The notes under the pieces are model-generated. The model made no database searches, had not been told where the DNA came from, and saw only the letters and a program-made list of their open reading frames with translations. A program made the position numbers and the translations under genes. From positions 662,578-726,577 of the forward strand of contig NW_017804675.1 in NCBI RefSeq assembly GCF_001625305.1: 64,000 bases of DNA. The letters are read 5' to 3'. Of the stretch, positions 11,395-23,160 are shown one piece after another (the first letter of the stretch is position 1; each line of letters begins with the position of its first letter). The DNA comes from Branchiostoma belcheri (lineage: Eukaryota > Chordata > Leptocardii > Amphioxiformes > Branchiostomatidae).

Positions 11395-12707
11395 TAGCTT
11401 TAGGACTTCATGTTCTAAGATGGTTAAACATGATCGTGATATGTAGGCTTGCTACTTCTTTCTTATTCCATTGAAAGTAGATCACTAGCATACTGTGTTA
11501 AAACTGGTCTATATGGGCAGGTGGTCACTATAGACAGGATTATTTCTTAATGATGGAAACAACCATCCAAGGGACTTTAACTAGTAAAAGTGGTCCTTAC
11601 AGAGCAGAGGAACGGAGCAAGTCGTAAATTAATTTCAGTTTTTAAAAAAGATTTTTATAGGACAAAACTGTATGACAAGTATATGCTGTATTTAAAATCT
11701 TACTCAGGACTGAGAATGCCTTTGTTTTTTCAAAGCCCTGGACATCAAAGTACAACATGGTTTCATGTATACTTTGTCGATGATTTTATTCCAAACATTT
11801 TGAAAGAATGTGTTATGTAATTGAAATTCCAACATTTCGAATTCCAATAACGTGAGCTCAAACAATCGGAATGCTTCTGTAGTTTCACAACGCCAGAGAT
11901 CAAAAGCTTAATACGGGGTAGATATTCTTTCTTCTGTGAATGATTTTATTCAGATTATTTCAAAAGTAACAGTACAGAAGAAAATGACATACCAGTAGTT
12001 TCTTTCATGTTGTTCAGCTGTTGATTAAAGATTATATCGCTCTTTAGATTTAGAAATGAAACATTATGCAATCTAAATACAAATCAGCTTTTTCTAGGCA
12101 TTTCGGACTTATAATTTATAATAATTATAACTGTTGTAGAAAGTCTGCAATATTGCAGTATGGAGCCATCTGGTGTGGAATACAGTAAATCAGTCTGACT
12201 GAGAATTTGGCTACTGAGCTCTAGTTCTACTCTCACTATCTTCAAACAGGTATCAACTGACATTGTACTGCTAATTAAAAGTACATACAAAAAGACCAAC
12301 ACCCACACCTTTGAAGTTTGAACGATCAATCATATCACAATTATTTTGATTCTGCCACCTGCTACTAACCCTTTGGCTACTCCCTTCTCTGTACAATAAG
12401 CTGACCACAACAAACGAAATCCGACATAGCCGCTTTAAACAACAACCTTCTCACAAAAACCCACCCTTCCAGTATAAACCAATTCCGACCGTCACTTGCC
12501 AAATAAGTCTATTAAATGAAAGAAAAACAAGATAATCCTTACATTTCGGTCAGAATAAAAAGTACAGAAGCACGTGTTTTGTAGCATGACAGGGATGTCC
12601 TTTGTTGAGGTGATTTCCCCATAATTAAGTTAGACAACTGCCCAGTTGTGATGGATGACTGATGTACGTAATCGTTGCTGATTGGACTAATTATCTCCCG
12701 CTGGGGC

Positions 12708-12968
12708 GGCTTCCTTCATGTTTCTCTTCTGTGTCCTACTTTCTTCTCAGCACATGTTTTAACACCAGGATCTGTGTCACAATTTTCTACTCGCAACTTT
12801 TTACTCGCAACTTTTTACTTGCAAATTAACACTTGCCAATGCTTAAAAACAAAAGGGTAAGAGAAGAAAAAAAAGTGATAAAATGTAAAAGAGGTCGGCC
12901 TCCTTCATGCTTCTCTTCTGTGTCCTACTTTCTTCTCACACGTGTTCTAACACCAGGATCTGTGTCGC
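12708..12968. repeat. 189-bp local duplication with internal 15-bp repeats
   Basis: The block GGCYTCCTTCATGYTTCTCT through ACACCAGGATCTGTGTC occurs at 12708-12779 and 12897-12968. Between them lie short repeats of CAACTTTTTACTYG. Confidence 0.9.
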
Positions 12969-13756
12969 TCGTAACGCTAACTTATAATTTCTTTACTCAC
13001 AAATGAACACATGGCTAAACGGAAAAGTATTACATGTAACGTTAGTACTAAAACTAGTAAAACGAAAAACGTGCTTTGTTTGAATATTATTGTGTATCAA
13101 GCTTCCATTCAAATAAATTATTGTGTTGTTTTACCTTCTTCATGGCATGTGCCTAGTATGTCCCTTGTTTTAAGTACTACTAGTACTACTACTAGTACTA
13201 GTATGTCTGTTATAACTTAAATTTTTTACTAGCAATTTGATATGTGGTAGAGGAGTGCTATACAAAGTTTCAAACAGCCTTAGAAATCAGCATGTTCCAA
13301 TTTTGAAAGTCTTCAGTACGACCCATATGCCAGCCTGGGTTTGAACCCCTGACCTGGATTCTGTAACAGTCTATGGGAAAAAGCAATAAAACCTAGCCGA
13401 GAGCAGTCTGGAATTAACTGATAATGTCAGATGATGATGGGCTAACAACTATCTCTCCACACCTGTGTGTCGGTGGCTTTAATGCCTGATGTCTTTCCTT
13501 TGATGTTACCTCCTTCCTGCAGGTAACAATTTGTTGCACGTCAATGAGCACGACTCATTACATGGAACGTTCCTCTCAGGTGTACCGTACGTCTTGTAAT
13601 ACTGGCGAAGGTTTCATTTTTGTAAAAACTGTGACATTGCGAAGACGCATTCTTGTTATACAGTATTGTTGCGCTACGCAAACTTGAAAACACTGCAAAA
13701 ACAGCCTTTCCACTTCTTCTGTGAAAGAAAATCCAAGCAAAAATAAAGCATTTAGA

Positions 13757-13866
13757 GCTCGGTATAGCCAGGGTGCCATCCGACCTGTAACGGCAACCCC
13801 GAAAAAAAATCAATTTTTTTGGTGTTGCTGTTACAAATCGGATGGCACCCAGGCTATGCTCGGTAT
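13757..13866. mobile_element. Foldback MITE (AGCCWGGGTRCCATCC family) with 9-bp target duplication
   Basis: AGCCAGGGTGCCATCCGA and, about 90 bp later, the inverse GGATGGCACCCAGGCTAT form the arms. GCTCGGTAT is present directly on both sides (13757-13765 and 13858-13866), an 8-9 bp duplication suggesting hAT-type insertion. Related palindromes occur at 25029-25129, 55590-55657 and 56407-56545. Confidence 0.75.
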
Positions 13867-14146
13867 CTAATAGTAATATGGTTTTGTTTTATGGCCAACC
13901 CTGGATTCGAACCCTTGTCAGTATTACAGCCGAGGAAAATTTGGAGATGCACCTAGGCATGGACAGGCGTGGATTCGAACCCTGACCTCTTGGTCCAGTA
14001 AGTGGTAGAGCAGGATTCAAACCCTTGACCCAAATGTCATAAGTCCAGTAACATTAAGCTACCCTCCAATATTAAAATTTGAGGTACATCATACATGTAC
14101 TGTAGTGTTAGGCAAAGATTGGGACCCTGGCCTTGTAGTCCACTAA

Positions 14147-14241
14147 CAGGTCACTTCCACCACTTAAGTGCCAGGTCAGTGACCTGTCAGTGACCCTGTC
14201 AGATGTCAGCTGACCCCTGACCTTGGGACAGGTCAGGGTCA
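14147..14241. promoter_or_regulatory. Nuclear-receptor half-site cluster with a perfect IR1
   Basis: AGGTCAGTGACCT at 14173-14185 is a perfect inverted repeat of the nuclear-receptor half-site AGGTCA with 1-bp spacing (IR1, the arrangement known for EcR/FXR-RXR). Around it are TGACCCCTGACCT (14211-14223, a DR1 on the minus strand), AGGTCAGGGTCA (14230-14241, DR0) and further half-sites. Such density within 95 bp is unusual. Function is inferred. Confidence 0.5.
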
Positions 14242-14450
14242 TCCTAATGGAACGAACCATCAGCTCATGTAGAGAGGGGTCAGTGCCACCGCTGACAACT
14301 CTGTTATGCTGGGCATATCTGTAAAAAAAGGTTTCCATACAGTCATTGCCATTTTCCCTTTGGTACCTGAATTGTGCCATATGACAGTCCATTTAAAAAC
14401 CATCAAGGATTCAAACCCCATGGCCTGTAGAGAGGGGTCAAGGCATTGGG

Positions 14451-14571
14451 TAGCCTCTACCAGGCTTTAGAAGTGGCTGGAAAGAGTAGAAATTGGCCAA
14501 ATAACATGCCAGGGAGTTGGTCTGCTAAAGGAGTATGGTTGCTAGCCACTTCTGAAGCCTGGTAGAGCCTA
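14451..14571. mobile_element. TAGCCTCTACCAGG-type MITE
   Basis: The element opens with TAGCCTCTACCAGGCTT, continues AGAAGTGGCTGG and AGAAATTGGCCAAATA, and closes with the inverse of the opening (AAGCCTGGTAGAGCCTA). A longer copy is at 40128-40346 and a partial one near 36089. Confidence 0.8.
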
Positions 14572-14730
14572 AAAAGCCTGGGGTATCTGTTAAACATAAA
14601 GCATTAAAAATGGTCATAGATTTGTAACATTAAGTCCCTTTTTGATCTGGGGACAATAAAATGTAATACTGTAGTCTAGGGGCTAAAACTTGTTTCATGA
14701 AACAACCCTCCAATTTATAGAATGCAAAAG

Positions 14731-15033
14731 CTGCTTATTTTTGTATCTTGCGGAGCAAATTGCACAGTATGGCACAGAAAGAAAACCCACAGACAGACAT
14801 GCGTACCAAGTGTTCCAGTCCTGTTAAATGTACCCTCACAACAAAGGAAACTATGTCAAACATGTGATGCAAGTCCGACTGATAGAAATCACAGTTTAAA
14901 CTGCATATTTTCGTATCTTGCAGTCAGAGCAAATCACACCGTATCATCTACTCAGTCAGACCTGTGTACAAGTGTTCTGGTCCTGGTTAAATGTACCCTT
15001 ACAACAAAAGAAACTATGTCAAACATGTGATGC
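14731..15033. repeat. 170-bp local duplication
   Basis: Units at 14731-14870 and 14901-15033 share CTGCWTATTTT, GTATCTTGC, TTAAATGTACCCT and CTATGTCAAACATGTGATGC. Confidence 0.85.
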
Positions 15034-15529
15034 CGTCACCCAACCGGTAAGAACAGGTGTAGGGTTGCGTGTTTCCGCTCTGTACCTTCGCTAATGAATG
15101 CCGAGTGCCGCAGGACAAAACACTGTAGGGTTTCGAGTTGACTTCCCCTGAATATAGAAACAGTGGAGAGTTCCTGAGAGTACAGGGCTGTCACAAAGCA
15201 AACTGCCGTGTTTACTTGTTCTCTCAGGCTTTTGTGCTCGTGTCTGGATTCGGTCGTGGGAGTTAAAATGGTCTGGTCTGGGAGTTTGTTTTTGGAGTAC
15301 AATTTTTTTTGCACAGTTTTGATACCAATTTTTCCTATTCCTCTTTAATTTCAAGAATCAGAACACAGCTGCAAATTAAAAATGGTACGAGATCGGACAA
15401 AAAAGTGGCACATAGACTTTTGTGGTAGTGATCATATTTTGTACATGTCAAATTGACAAAATCAAATAGGCAAGGCAGTATCCAATATGCCACCATTTGG
15501 CTGTCGGAAAAAAAATACCAGTACAAAGA

Positions 15530-15720
15530 AGATTGCCAATAAAATGCCTAAAACACTAATAAAAAATGCCTTAAACACGTAAAAATTAAGCCTACCCCAA
15601 ACCTATCCTTGGACAGTTGTTCAACATGTGTCACCATTTATGTAATTTTGTAAAACTGAATGCCCAATAAAACACCAAAAAACACATAAAAAAAGCTAAA
15701 GCCCAAACCTCTGCTTGAAG
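15530..15720. repeat. Reverse copy of the 9408-9650 dispersed repeat
   Basis: It reads in reverse complement to the 9408 family (AAAATGCCTAAAACAC, GCCCAAACCTCTGCTTG). A hAT-like MITE has inserted precisely at the CTCTGCTTGAAG end. Confidence 0.7.
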
Positions 15721-15908
15721 TTAGCCTCCGTAGCAGGCTTATAGAACTGGGGGTTTGGTGGTCTTCGGCTGTTTTCTGAATAGCCCATTTCGGGGGTATT
15801 TCAACCAGGCCGGCTATGTTGTCTATATGCAATCAGACAAATAGCACATAAGGCCCTGAAGACCCCCAAAGCCCCAGTTTTTGGCATGCTGTGGAGGCTA
15901 GCTTGAAG
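15713..15908. mobile_element. hAT-like MITE (TAGCCTCCGTAGCAGG family), 8-bp TSD
   Basis: A 180-bp element (15721-15900) has arms TTAGCCTCCGTAGCAGG and ACTGGGGGTTTGGTGGTCTTC facing their inverse near the right end. It is flanked by a perfect 8-bp duplication GCTTGAAG (15713-15720 and 15901-15908), the hAT signature. The second copy, at 54393-54590, has very different flanks. Confidence 0.85.
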
Positions 15909-15954
15909 AGTAGTCCAAACTGTGATGATGATTCCCTCCGTCACCCTTGATGTA

Positions 15955-16310
15955 AAACTGTAAACACGACTCGGACGGTGATGATTTACGACGGTTTTAG
16001 CGCCGGGGTGATTACGCCGAGAGATTACGGCGAGATACTGAATACTAAGTGACATAACTACAAGATAAATCTTTATTAGTCGCCAAATCGGAGGCCGGTT
16101 TTCTTTCATGGCACAACTCGATATAGACAGATTCACTTGTCATTGTCAGCAACAATTTGTTCTATCGAACACTTTAGTCCAGACCTCGGCGATTGTCGGA
16201 AAGTCCAAAGCCGGGCTGATTTTTAGCGTCAGACTCCACGCTGGTAAAACTCGCGGGCATGAATTTTTGATGAGCTGCATTAAAATTTTAGCAGAAGATC
16301 AAGCGAGATA
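15955..16310. promoter_or_regulatory. CpG-rich island, candidate cis-regulatory module
   Basis: CpG-dense block (GATTTACGACGG, GATTACGCCGAGAGATTACGG, CCTCGGCGATTGTCGG) with no repeat character. It contains three SOX-like sites close together, CATTGT at about 16140 and a head-to-head AACAATTTGTT near 16150. A regulatory role is inferred only. Confidence 0.35.
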
Positions 16311-16900
16311 GCGCCACTAACAAATTAATGACATCCATGCAGAGAAGTGTGCGACGCCTTGATTTAAGGGTGACGTGTGATAATTAGAATCATTTATTTT
16401 TATTTTTCGTAGATATTTTCAACCCCTTGTAGACAGAGCACCTACATGTAATACTAGAAACACATATTACACAAACACACTTGTATCTTCTCCCCAAAAG
16501 CAATTGCAACCAACCCCTTAAAAATCAGAGGGTCGTTTAAAACATGAAATATATTATTAAGAATATCCATTCAATAATGCAAGTTACTCCTAGTAAAACT
16601 GTCAGACTTATTAATTATGCCCTGAGGCCAATCTGCGTTTCATAATGTGCATAAAACAGTGATTAAAATGCCGCACACTGACTCCAACGATCCGAAGCAT
16701 TTCTCAGCATCAAAGGATCAGGAAAGCCCAGAAGCTAAACCCCATTTCACAATTCTGTGGAGTAAACTGATACATTGTGCCTGTGTTTGTGCCTGTGTTG
16801 TGGTGTGCAGGGCAGAACGTCCACATCAGGAGTGAAATTGGGATGACTAATCGTTGAGCCCACAGCACAACTCACTGAACTCAGTGGTTCTCCGCTTTCA

Positions 16901-17250
16901 GCCTGCTCAAAAACCGTTCTCTGATCTGTTTGGACAAGACCCATGTTTACAGCTACGCATGGCTGCTTTCAATTTGTACCTAGAGTTTCCTTATGTTTCT
17001 GTATTAGAGAGAGTTTCGTATGTTTCAGAATCAGAGAGAATTTCCTTTCGTTCTCTGAGCACTGCTGCTTGAAATAAGCCTGCTCAAAAACCGTTCTCTG
17101 ATCTGTTTGGACAGGAACCGTGTTTACAGCTACACATGGCTGCTTTCAATTTGTACTGAAACAATCAGAGAAGGATTCCTTATGTTTCTGTGTTGGAGAG
17201 AATTTCCGTATGTTTCCCTATGGAAGAGATTTTCCTTATGTTTCCAAATC
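16901..17250. repeat. 177-bp local duplication
   Basis: Units begin at 16901 and 17078 with GCCTGCTCAAAAACCGTTCT, continue through CATGGCTGCTTTCAATTTGT and end in several TTCCTTATGTTTC repeats. The first 80 bp are nearly identical, so this is recent. Confidence 0.95.
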
Positions 17251-18107
17251 GTAAATCCCACTACAGAAATCAACAAAATATTATGCTCAGAGCCAGACTT
17301 CCGAAAATCATGTCTAGAAAAAGAGTAGAATAGCTACTTATAAAATAAGAACAAAACTGTCCACCAGGTTATAAAAATATAACAGAGCCATTTCAAAAGT
17401 GCAAGCTCTACATTTGTACCTGTGATTTGTCATAGCATAACATGTTTGTATAATTATACAGGTACTTACATATTGTATAATATGTACCGTATAAGATTCC
17501 TGATTGTGCATCTGCAAAAATTTCGTAAAGGCTATTTACTAACTACATGTACCTGCAGACCAAAACAAAGGCATTGTTGGTCTAACCTCGTTAACATGAC
17601 ACCTGTGATATGATGATAGGGCTAATTACCAGTGCTGTATGTAAACAATGGAACAACAAAAGACCTACCTACCTTAGCACACCTGTAACTGCCTAACAGG
17701 TGAGGCACCTGAGAGAGCCACATACCTTGGGGGAAATTCAGGAAGTCTGGATTCTCTAATTTCTTGTTCTAAACATTGAGATCTGTTAGAGGCTCAGACA
17801 GACATCAGGCTTTTTAAAATCCACTGAAGTGTAAATGAACAATTGTGCAAACCTTAGAAGCACGCCAAAAACAATTACTCAACCAACCTACTGGATATGA
17901 TTTTGGAAACAGACATTTCAGGCAGCACCCACTATGTTTTGTCAGTGACACTGGAGAGTTGTCAGAAAAGCTTGAGTAACTGTTTTTTGTGGCATACCTT
18001 ATTACCTGGATATCTATCCTTCACAGACGTAAGAAACATGCCCATAAAATTCTTAGTAATATTCTGTGATTTTCTTGACTAAATTTGAATGTTTTCCATC
18101 TTTTCAG

Positions 18108-18181
18108 AGATTCTCCTGGATACCCGTTCCATGTCCACTCTGGGAGGATGGACGACATACCCAGTGTCAGACAGAGGAGGG
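18108..18181 (+). CDS. Eph receptor tyrosine kinase, exon 2 (start of ephrin-binding domain)
   Basis: The 74-bp exon follows TTTTCAG and ends before GTGAGT. Together with the last base of exon 1 it encodes residues 29-53, E-ILLDTRSMSTLGGWTTYP-VSDRGG. The LLDTRS, GW and YP pattern is the well-known N-terminal beta-strand of the Eph ligand-binding domain. Its very small size and position between huge introns match Eph exon 2 in other animals. The exon enters in phase 1 and leaves in phase 0. Both junction phases fit the neighbouring exons, which decides between the overlapping CAG/CAGAG acceptor choices. Confidence 0.93.
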
Positions 18182-18187
18182 GTGAGT

Positions 18188-18240
18188 AGTAGTAACGTTA
18201 GTAGTACTCATAAGTAGTACTAGTAGTAGTAGTAGTTGTA
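18188..18240. repeat. AGT microsatellite
   Basis: Imperfect AGT/GTA triplets start within 10 bp of the exon 2 donor site. Confidence 0.85.
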
Positions 18241-19373
18241 TCCAAGTCTTTGATGGTAGCAGTTATTAGCCTCAGTGGTAGCCTTTTTGGCTTCCATCTG
18301 CTCAGCCAGTAGTGGATTGTGGGGAGCGGACGAAAGCTAAAAGGCTGACACGCAGGCTAAGCAATAGGCTAGTCTTCAAAACCATGTTTCCAAGCAGCTC
18401 TGTGTACATATACAGTATGTGCCCACTGGCAAGGCCGCACTCTCTACATGTTCTTGACATGTCTATATTAAGATATAACATCACCTAAAATCACCTAAAA
18501 AGGCCTGGAAAAAGGTGTCGCGAAACCAAGCCTTTGTCTAGGGTTTGAATTTGGAATCATTTGAAAGAAGAAATTCTTAAAAGTGACTTCAAACCTATAT
18601 AAGTGTTGTTTTGAATTAGTTTGTTACTGTAAAAAAAAAACAGCTTGAATTTGTCATGGCTTCAGCACCTCCATTCCTGCCCCACGGGTGAGAATAAAGG
18701 CTTACGTCTCTACCTGAAGCTTTTGTTAGACCTTCGGATGCAAATTCCTGCACCTTAAGAACCCAGAGGGTGCCTTAAGAGATCTCTACTGATCCGAGAA
18801 GATCTTAAAAAATAAGTCTCTTCCTGAAATAGTGAAAACAGGCTGTGTCTGTTCTTGCTACACAACAAAGAGAAGAATCTGTCCTTTGTTAAAAAGGTGT
18901 TACTGAAATATCCCTGGCTTTACTTTTCTCTATGTGGTCGATGTAAAATATCCTTCCCATTCTTGCAGAAAGGAATATGAAGAAAGGGAGGTGGGTTGGG
19001 TAAAAATTGGAAACTTTTTGAAAAGCTGTGATGAAAAAAACAGAAATTGCAGCCAAATCCAAGGGATGAAAAAGTATGTCATGCAAAAATAGGTTGTCTT
19101 GTTTCTATGTGGATGTTCAGATTGAAAATTTTACGCCCCTTTCTAACAAAATGTGCTGATTGTATTTACCAACGGGATCTCAAAAAACCAAACCAAACCA
19201 AACTTGTACACAATCACTAGTGCACTCTTTCGCAACTCCTTACTAAGATTTTAAGAAGATTACAGTCTTGTCCATATACTTATAACATTAAGCTATTTCA
19301 CATACACAGTCCCTACATATCGAACTCTGTTGTACTAGTCTGTCTGTGATTCATTCCACAATACCCTGGACCT

Positions 19374-19449
19374 GTTGCCATGGTAACACAGCTGTTACCA
19401 TGGATACGCAGCCGTTGTCATGGATACACACAGCCGTTGCCATGACTAC
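19374..19449. promoter_or_regulatory. RFX X-box palindrome followed by three degenerate copies
   Basis: GTTGCCATGGTAAC (19374-19387) is a perfect X-box, the palindromic RFX-family site. It is followed at about 20-bp steps by GTTACCATGGATAC (19394), GTTGTCATGGATAC (19414) and GTTGCCATGACTAC (19436). The four form a small array of the same motif. RFX binding is established for the motif; occupancy here is inference. Confidence 0.5.
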
Positions 19450-19549
19450 TGATGGGTGCTGGAAGCTCTAACCTTCTTAGCCCTTAAGGTGATAGAGAAC
19501 ACAATGCCCGCATCTTAAGTAAGAAAACCGGCATCTACCTCTAAGGAGT

Positions 19550-19984
19550 GTTAAGCCTGGAAGTCTGACAAAGCGGGGAACACTTGAAGAAAACTATCCC
19601 AGGGCTGGAAATACTGGGTGCATGTGCACCTTAGTGTACTCAAATTTAGAACTGTGCACCCAGTTGTTTTCTGTGGGTGCACCAGTGCACCCAAATATTT
19701 TCATAGGTTTATGTATGTATAGATGTTAAATGTATACAGCATATTCTTGTTATCTAAGTGTTAGAAAAATAATAAAAATCATTGTTGTAGTACACAATTT
19801 TTTTAAATGAAACATAATTAGTTTTAATTTGTCTTATTTTATCTTATATGGTGCACCCGAAACTTTTTGTGCACCCAATTTTTTAGGTTGGGTGCACCAG
19901 TGCACCTATTCCCAAACATGAATTTTCAGCCCTGCTTTAGCATGGAAGTTGGACAAAGCCAGGAACACTTGAGGCGAACCATCG
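19550..19984. mobile_element. CAGGGCT-family MITE between 50-bp direct repeats
   Basis: Element 19600-19934 opens CAGGGCTGGAAATACTGGG and closes with the inverse of CAGGGCTGAAAATTCATG. The interior is rich in GGTGCACC. Host sequence on the left (19550-19599) and right (19935-19984) is a direct repeat, 38 of 50 positions equal by eye (shared GGAAGT, GACAAAGC, GGAACACTTGA). Both copies abut the element ends. Family members lie at 26300-27649 and 59891-60253. Confidence 0.8.
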
Positions 19985-20529
19985 CAGGTCTGTTGTACAT
20001 GTCAGGTCACCGGGCTTTTGTCTGTGTGAATTCCTCCCAAGACGTGTCCAAGACTTCCGTTCAGCCTTCTTAAGGAATGCACTCTGGGTAAGACAGGATT
20101 AAGGCAAACCAAGAAAGATGGGAAGGGGGCTGGGTTTGCTAAAAGGAGATTACTGGAAATTCTGTGACAGAAAGATTTTATATTTTTGAAAATATGGGAG
20201 TATCCTTATAAGTTTATAGTGTGATGAGCTGGCAAAGAAGTCAGCAAAAATTAGAACATAGCAAAAAAGTCAACATTTGCAGTTTATTCTGGCTTTTTTC
20301 TTACTTTTGTAACTTCAGTTGCAGCTGAAAGCCTAATTAGCAAATACAGTTTTCTGCAAAGTTGAGTCTTCTATAGCCTCCTTTTCAGGCGTTTTGGGAT
20401 TGGTCTTTTTTTGGGGGAGGGGTGTATTTTCTGATCAAACGTAGATTGCACGCAATAGAAGCTCCGGTCGGCAACCCTACATAGCCAGGGATGGCTGATC
20501 AAATCATAATACTATTAAAACTTAACAAA

Positions 20530-20760
20530 AATTGATCAAAAGAAACTCCAAAGTCCAAGAGCCAACAAATTAAATTGGTGTGGCCTGAATCACATTTCGC
20601 AGATGCTCCTAACCCCCGCCCGGTTGTAGTACAGCTGATGATGTCAGCATGTCCGCCCGCCCGGCTCTGCTGTAATCCTGGTTGTAAGGCGGTGTCAGTA
20701 ATAACCAGACAAGCTTGTCTTCTCCCATCAGCGCCTGGGATGGAGTCAGACAGGACTTAA
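20530..20760. other. Harbinger-like MITE end followed by CpG-rich island
   Basis: AAATTAAATTGGTGTGGCC ending at 20585 equals the terminus of the complete elements at 41170 and 41584; no matching left end is obvious. Beyond it, 20600-20760 is CpG/GC-rich (CCCGCCCGGTTG, GTCCGCCCGCCCGG) and single-copy, a candidate regulatory island. Confidence 0.5.
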
Positions 20761-21215
20761 CATGGATGTCTGAGGAGTACTGTAATTCACTTTATGTTCA
20801 TGGTAGCAAAATTTCAGAAAAGTGGACATGTTCACGGAACTATATATTCAGGGTGGCGACAGGTGCAGTAAAAAAAAAGTCCAGGAATTATTTGTTAACT
20901 GTAATGATAAGTTCACGGTACAGAAGTGACAGTGAAAACAGTGAACATAACAGTACAGTGAAAAAATCGGGACTTATAGTAACTACAAAGGTCAGATGTC
21001 TTACAGAAGGGTAGTTACATGTAGCTTACAGGTGGGTGGGACTGAATTTTTAACAGTAATTTATGAATAATAGAAAAATGCCCCCCTCCCCATCGTGAAT
21101 TCGGATATATACAAAGTGTGACAAACTTTTATTCCATTCGTCATCATTTGTTTACTGGTTTGTTTGCTTCACATAAAAAAGAAAACTGCCTTTAGCCTAG
21201 GCATACACATGTTTG

Positions 21216-21800
21216 TAACACACCAGTTTTGTACAGTACTAGTAGGTACAGGCTGCAAGAGACCAAACTGTAAGGTTTGAACCACTCACACCGGGAAGGT
21301 CCCCTCTTTTTGTCAAGTGCGGTTACCGTAGTTTCTTTAACATGCGTGGGGTTTAGATCTCCCCAAACACTGGACCTCCGGCTTTACGTCCTATCCAAGA
21401 GGATGTCTCTAACTGAAGCTAGGTACTCATTTCGACCTGAGTCAAGTGAGAAAATAGGTGTAAAAGTGCCTACTATTTTTGACAAGTGCGGTTACCATAC
21501 TTTCTTTAACGTGCGTGGGGTGTGGCTCTCCCCAAAGACAGGACCTCCGAGAGGACGTCCGTAACCAAAGCTTGATATTTATTTTCGCCTGAGTCAAGTG
21601 AGGAAATAGATGCAAAGTGCCTGCTCTTTTTGACAAGTGCAGTTACCATTATTAAGTAACTTTCTTTAACATGTGTGGGGTGTGGCTGTCCCTAAACATG
21701 GGACCTTCGAATTTACGTCCTATCCAAGCTAAGGATGTCCCTAACCAAAGCTAGGTAACCTAACCAAAATTCATTTTCACCTGAGTCAAGTGCGAAATTT
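21216..21800. repeat. Tandem repeat, three copies at ~150-170 bp, dispersed family
   Basis: The landmark TTTGACAAGTGCGGTTACC recurs at 21309, 21479 and 21630. Each copy is followed by TTTCTTTAAC, GTGTGGGGTGTGG-like, GGACCTCC and CCTGAGTCAAGTG blocks. The 5' part (AACACACCAGTTTTGTA, then CTCACACCGGGAAGG) is repeated at 38221-38350, so this is a dispersed family. Confidence 0.85.
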
Positions 21801-22599
21801 TCCAAGGACACAACTGCAGCCTGCCATGTTGGATCAGACAGGATTAAACATGCAGGTTATAAAGAGATTAGGGGAAAGGTCAGGGGATTAGGGGAAGGTC
21901 ACAAATCACCTTTGGGTGTGGCGGAGCTTAAAGATTTAACTCAGTGACACATAAATTTACAAAAGCACATAAATGTGACAAAAAAAGCCATGCGATAGAC
22001 AGTTTTTTCTTGTATGGGAATTCAAGATTAAATCAGGGTTGGAACTTGAATGTTAAATGATTTAGAAATGCATGCGAGGACAACAAAATATGCTCAGGGA
22101 AGCTGATGAAAAAAAAAAAAAACTTAAGAAGAAATTGGTACAAGAACAGATTAAAACAGGTACATAAAAACATATGAATGTATTGTCTCTTTGTGCAAAA
22201 TTCCTTGGCCTATGTATACTTACAGATCCTGACTTAATTTGTAACCAAGAAACAGTGCAGTTATACATGTAGGACGATGCTCAAATGAACAGTAACACCC
22301 GTACAGCACAGATTACTGCAAATCAGTGCAGCCTTTGGATTAGGATTAATTGAGAGTGTTGTTTTAATTCTACTGAAACAAATTATTTCTTTAGTGTGGC
22401 CTAATCCATTTAAACCATGAGGCCACGAAACAAAACATTTCCAGGACTGCAGATGTTGCTTTACTCCAAACACCTGCTGTACAGTGAAGATTACTGCAAA
22501 ACAGTGGTTTTTATATCCACTGGTCAGCCAGGATTAGCACTGTCTCCTCAGATAATCTCGGATATCTGGGAACTTATTAAAGGGGATTAAAACCAGGAC

Positions 22600-23160
22600 T
22601 GTTCCAGGTTCAGAACTGACCACAGCTAATCCTGTGGGGGTTTGGATTATATTATCGGACTTACTAAAATGGATTTAGACCAGACCTGTTTCAAACTGAC
22701 CATAGCCACACCTGTGCTGTTTAGGCCTTTTGCCACTAATAAGCCCCATTCCCACTAGGATAAAATTGTTCGGGATTAAGTCCAAGATTGAAGCTCACCT
22801 GTGGCCAATTCGAGTCGGTCACCAATCTGGTCAACTAAATACTTTATACAGTAGGAACGCTCCCTATCTGGCTTGGTTAGGGAGCATTTTATGATATTTT
22901 ATCCTAGTGGGAAAGTATTAGGGATTAGACCAGGCCTGTTCCAAACTGACCATAGCTACACCTGTGGGGTTAGGATTTAAGCCTCTGGCTACTCACTAAA
23001 ATAGATTAATACCAGGCCTGTCCCAAACATTCCCAGAATTAAGGAGCTTCTCTCTGATGTGAGCACCAATGCTCAGACTCAAGCTACTACAGATGATGAT
23101 ATTCCAAACTGACCACAGCCACACCTGTGGGGTTAGGATTAGGGTCAGTGATAAGGTCCA
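22600..23160. repeat. Degenerate tandem array with GACCAYAGCYACACCTGTG
   Basis: AAACTGACCAYAGCYACACC followed by TGTGGGGTTAGGATT recurs near 22620, 22690, 22935 and 23107. The preceding GGATTAGACCAGGCCTGTTCC block recurs too. A MITE interrupts it at 22749-22913. Confidence 0.8.
22749..22913. mobile_element. MITE with TTCCCACTAGGATAAAAT termini
   Basis: The left end TTCCCACTAGGATAAAAT is exactly inverted at the right end (ATTTTATCCTAGTGGGAA), enclosing 165 bp. It sits between two units of the surrounding array, so a short target duplication cannot be separated from the array repeats. Confidence 0.8.

Larger units (their letters stand above)
13330..14420. repeat. Scattered B-box-like motifs on the minus strand
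   Basis: GGRTTCRAACCC recurs at about 13338, 13905, 13972, 14011 and 14408. On the minus strand this reads GGGTTCGAATCC, which matches the pol III B-box. No matching A-box or cloverleaf was found, so these may be remnants of a tRNA-derived SINE or chance motif clustering. Confidence 0.35.
2863..18107 (+). other. Eph intron 1 (15.2 kb)
   Basis: The intron has donor GTAAGT at 2863 and acceptor TTTTCAG ending at 18107. Recognised contents are listed separately: tandem and local duplications, foldbacks, two MITEs, a nuclear-receptor motif cluster and CpG-rich islands. The stretches 3261-5389, 7211-8093, 8301-8929, 9651-9939, 10131-11180, 11395-12707, 12969-13329, 15034-15529, 16311-16900 and 17251-18107 are AT-rich, and I see no gene, RNA or named repeat in them. 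No open frame in the intron resembles a protein I recognise. Confidence 0.8.
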
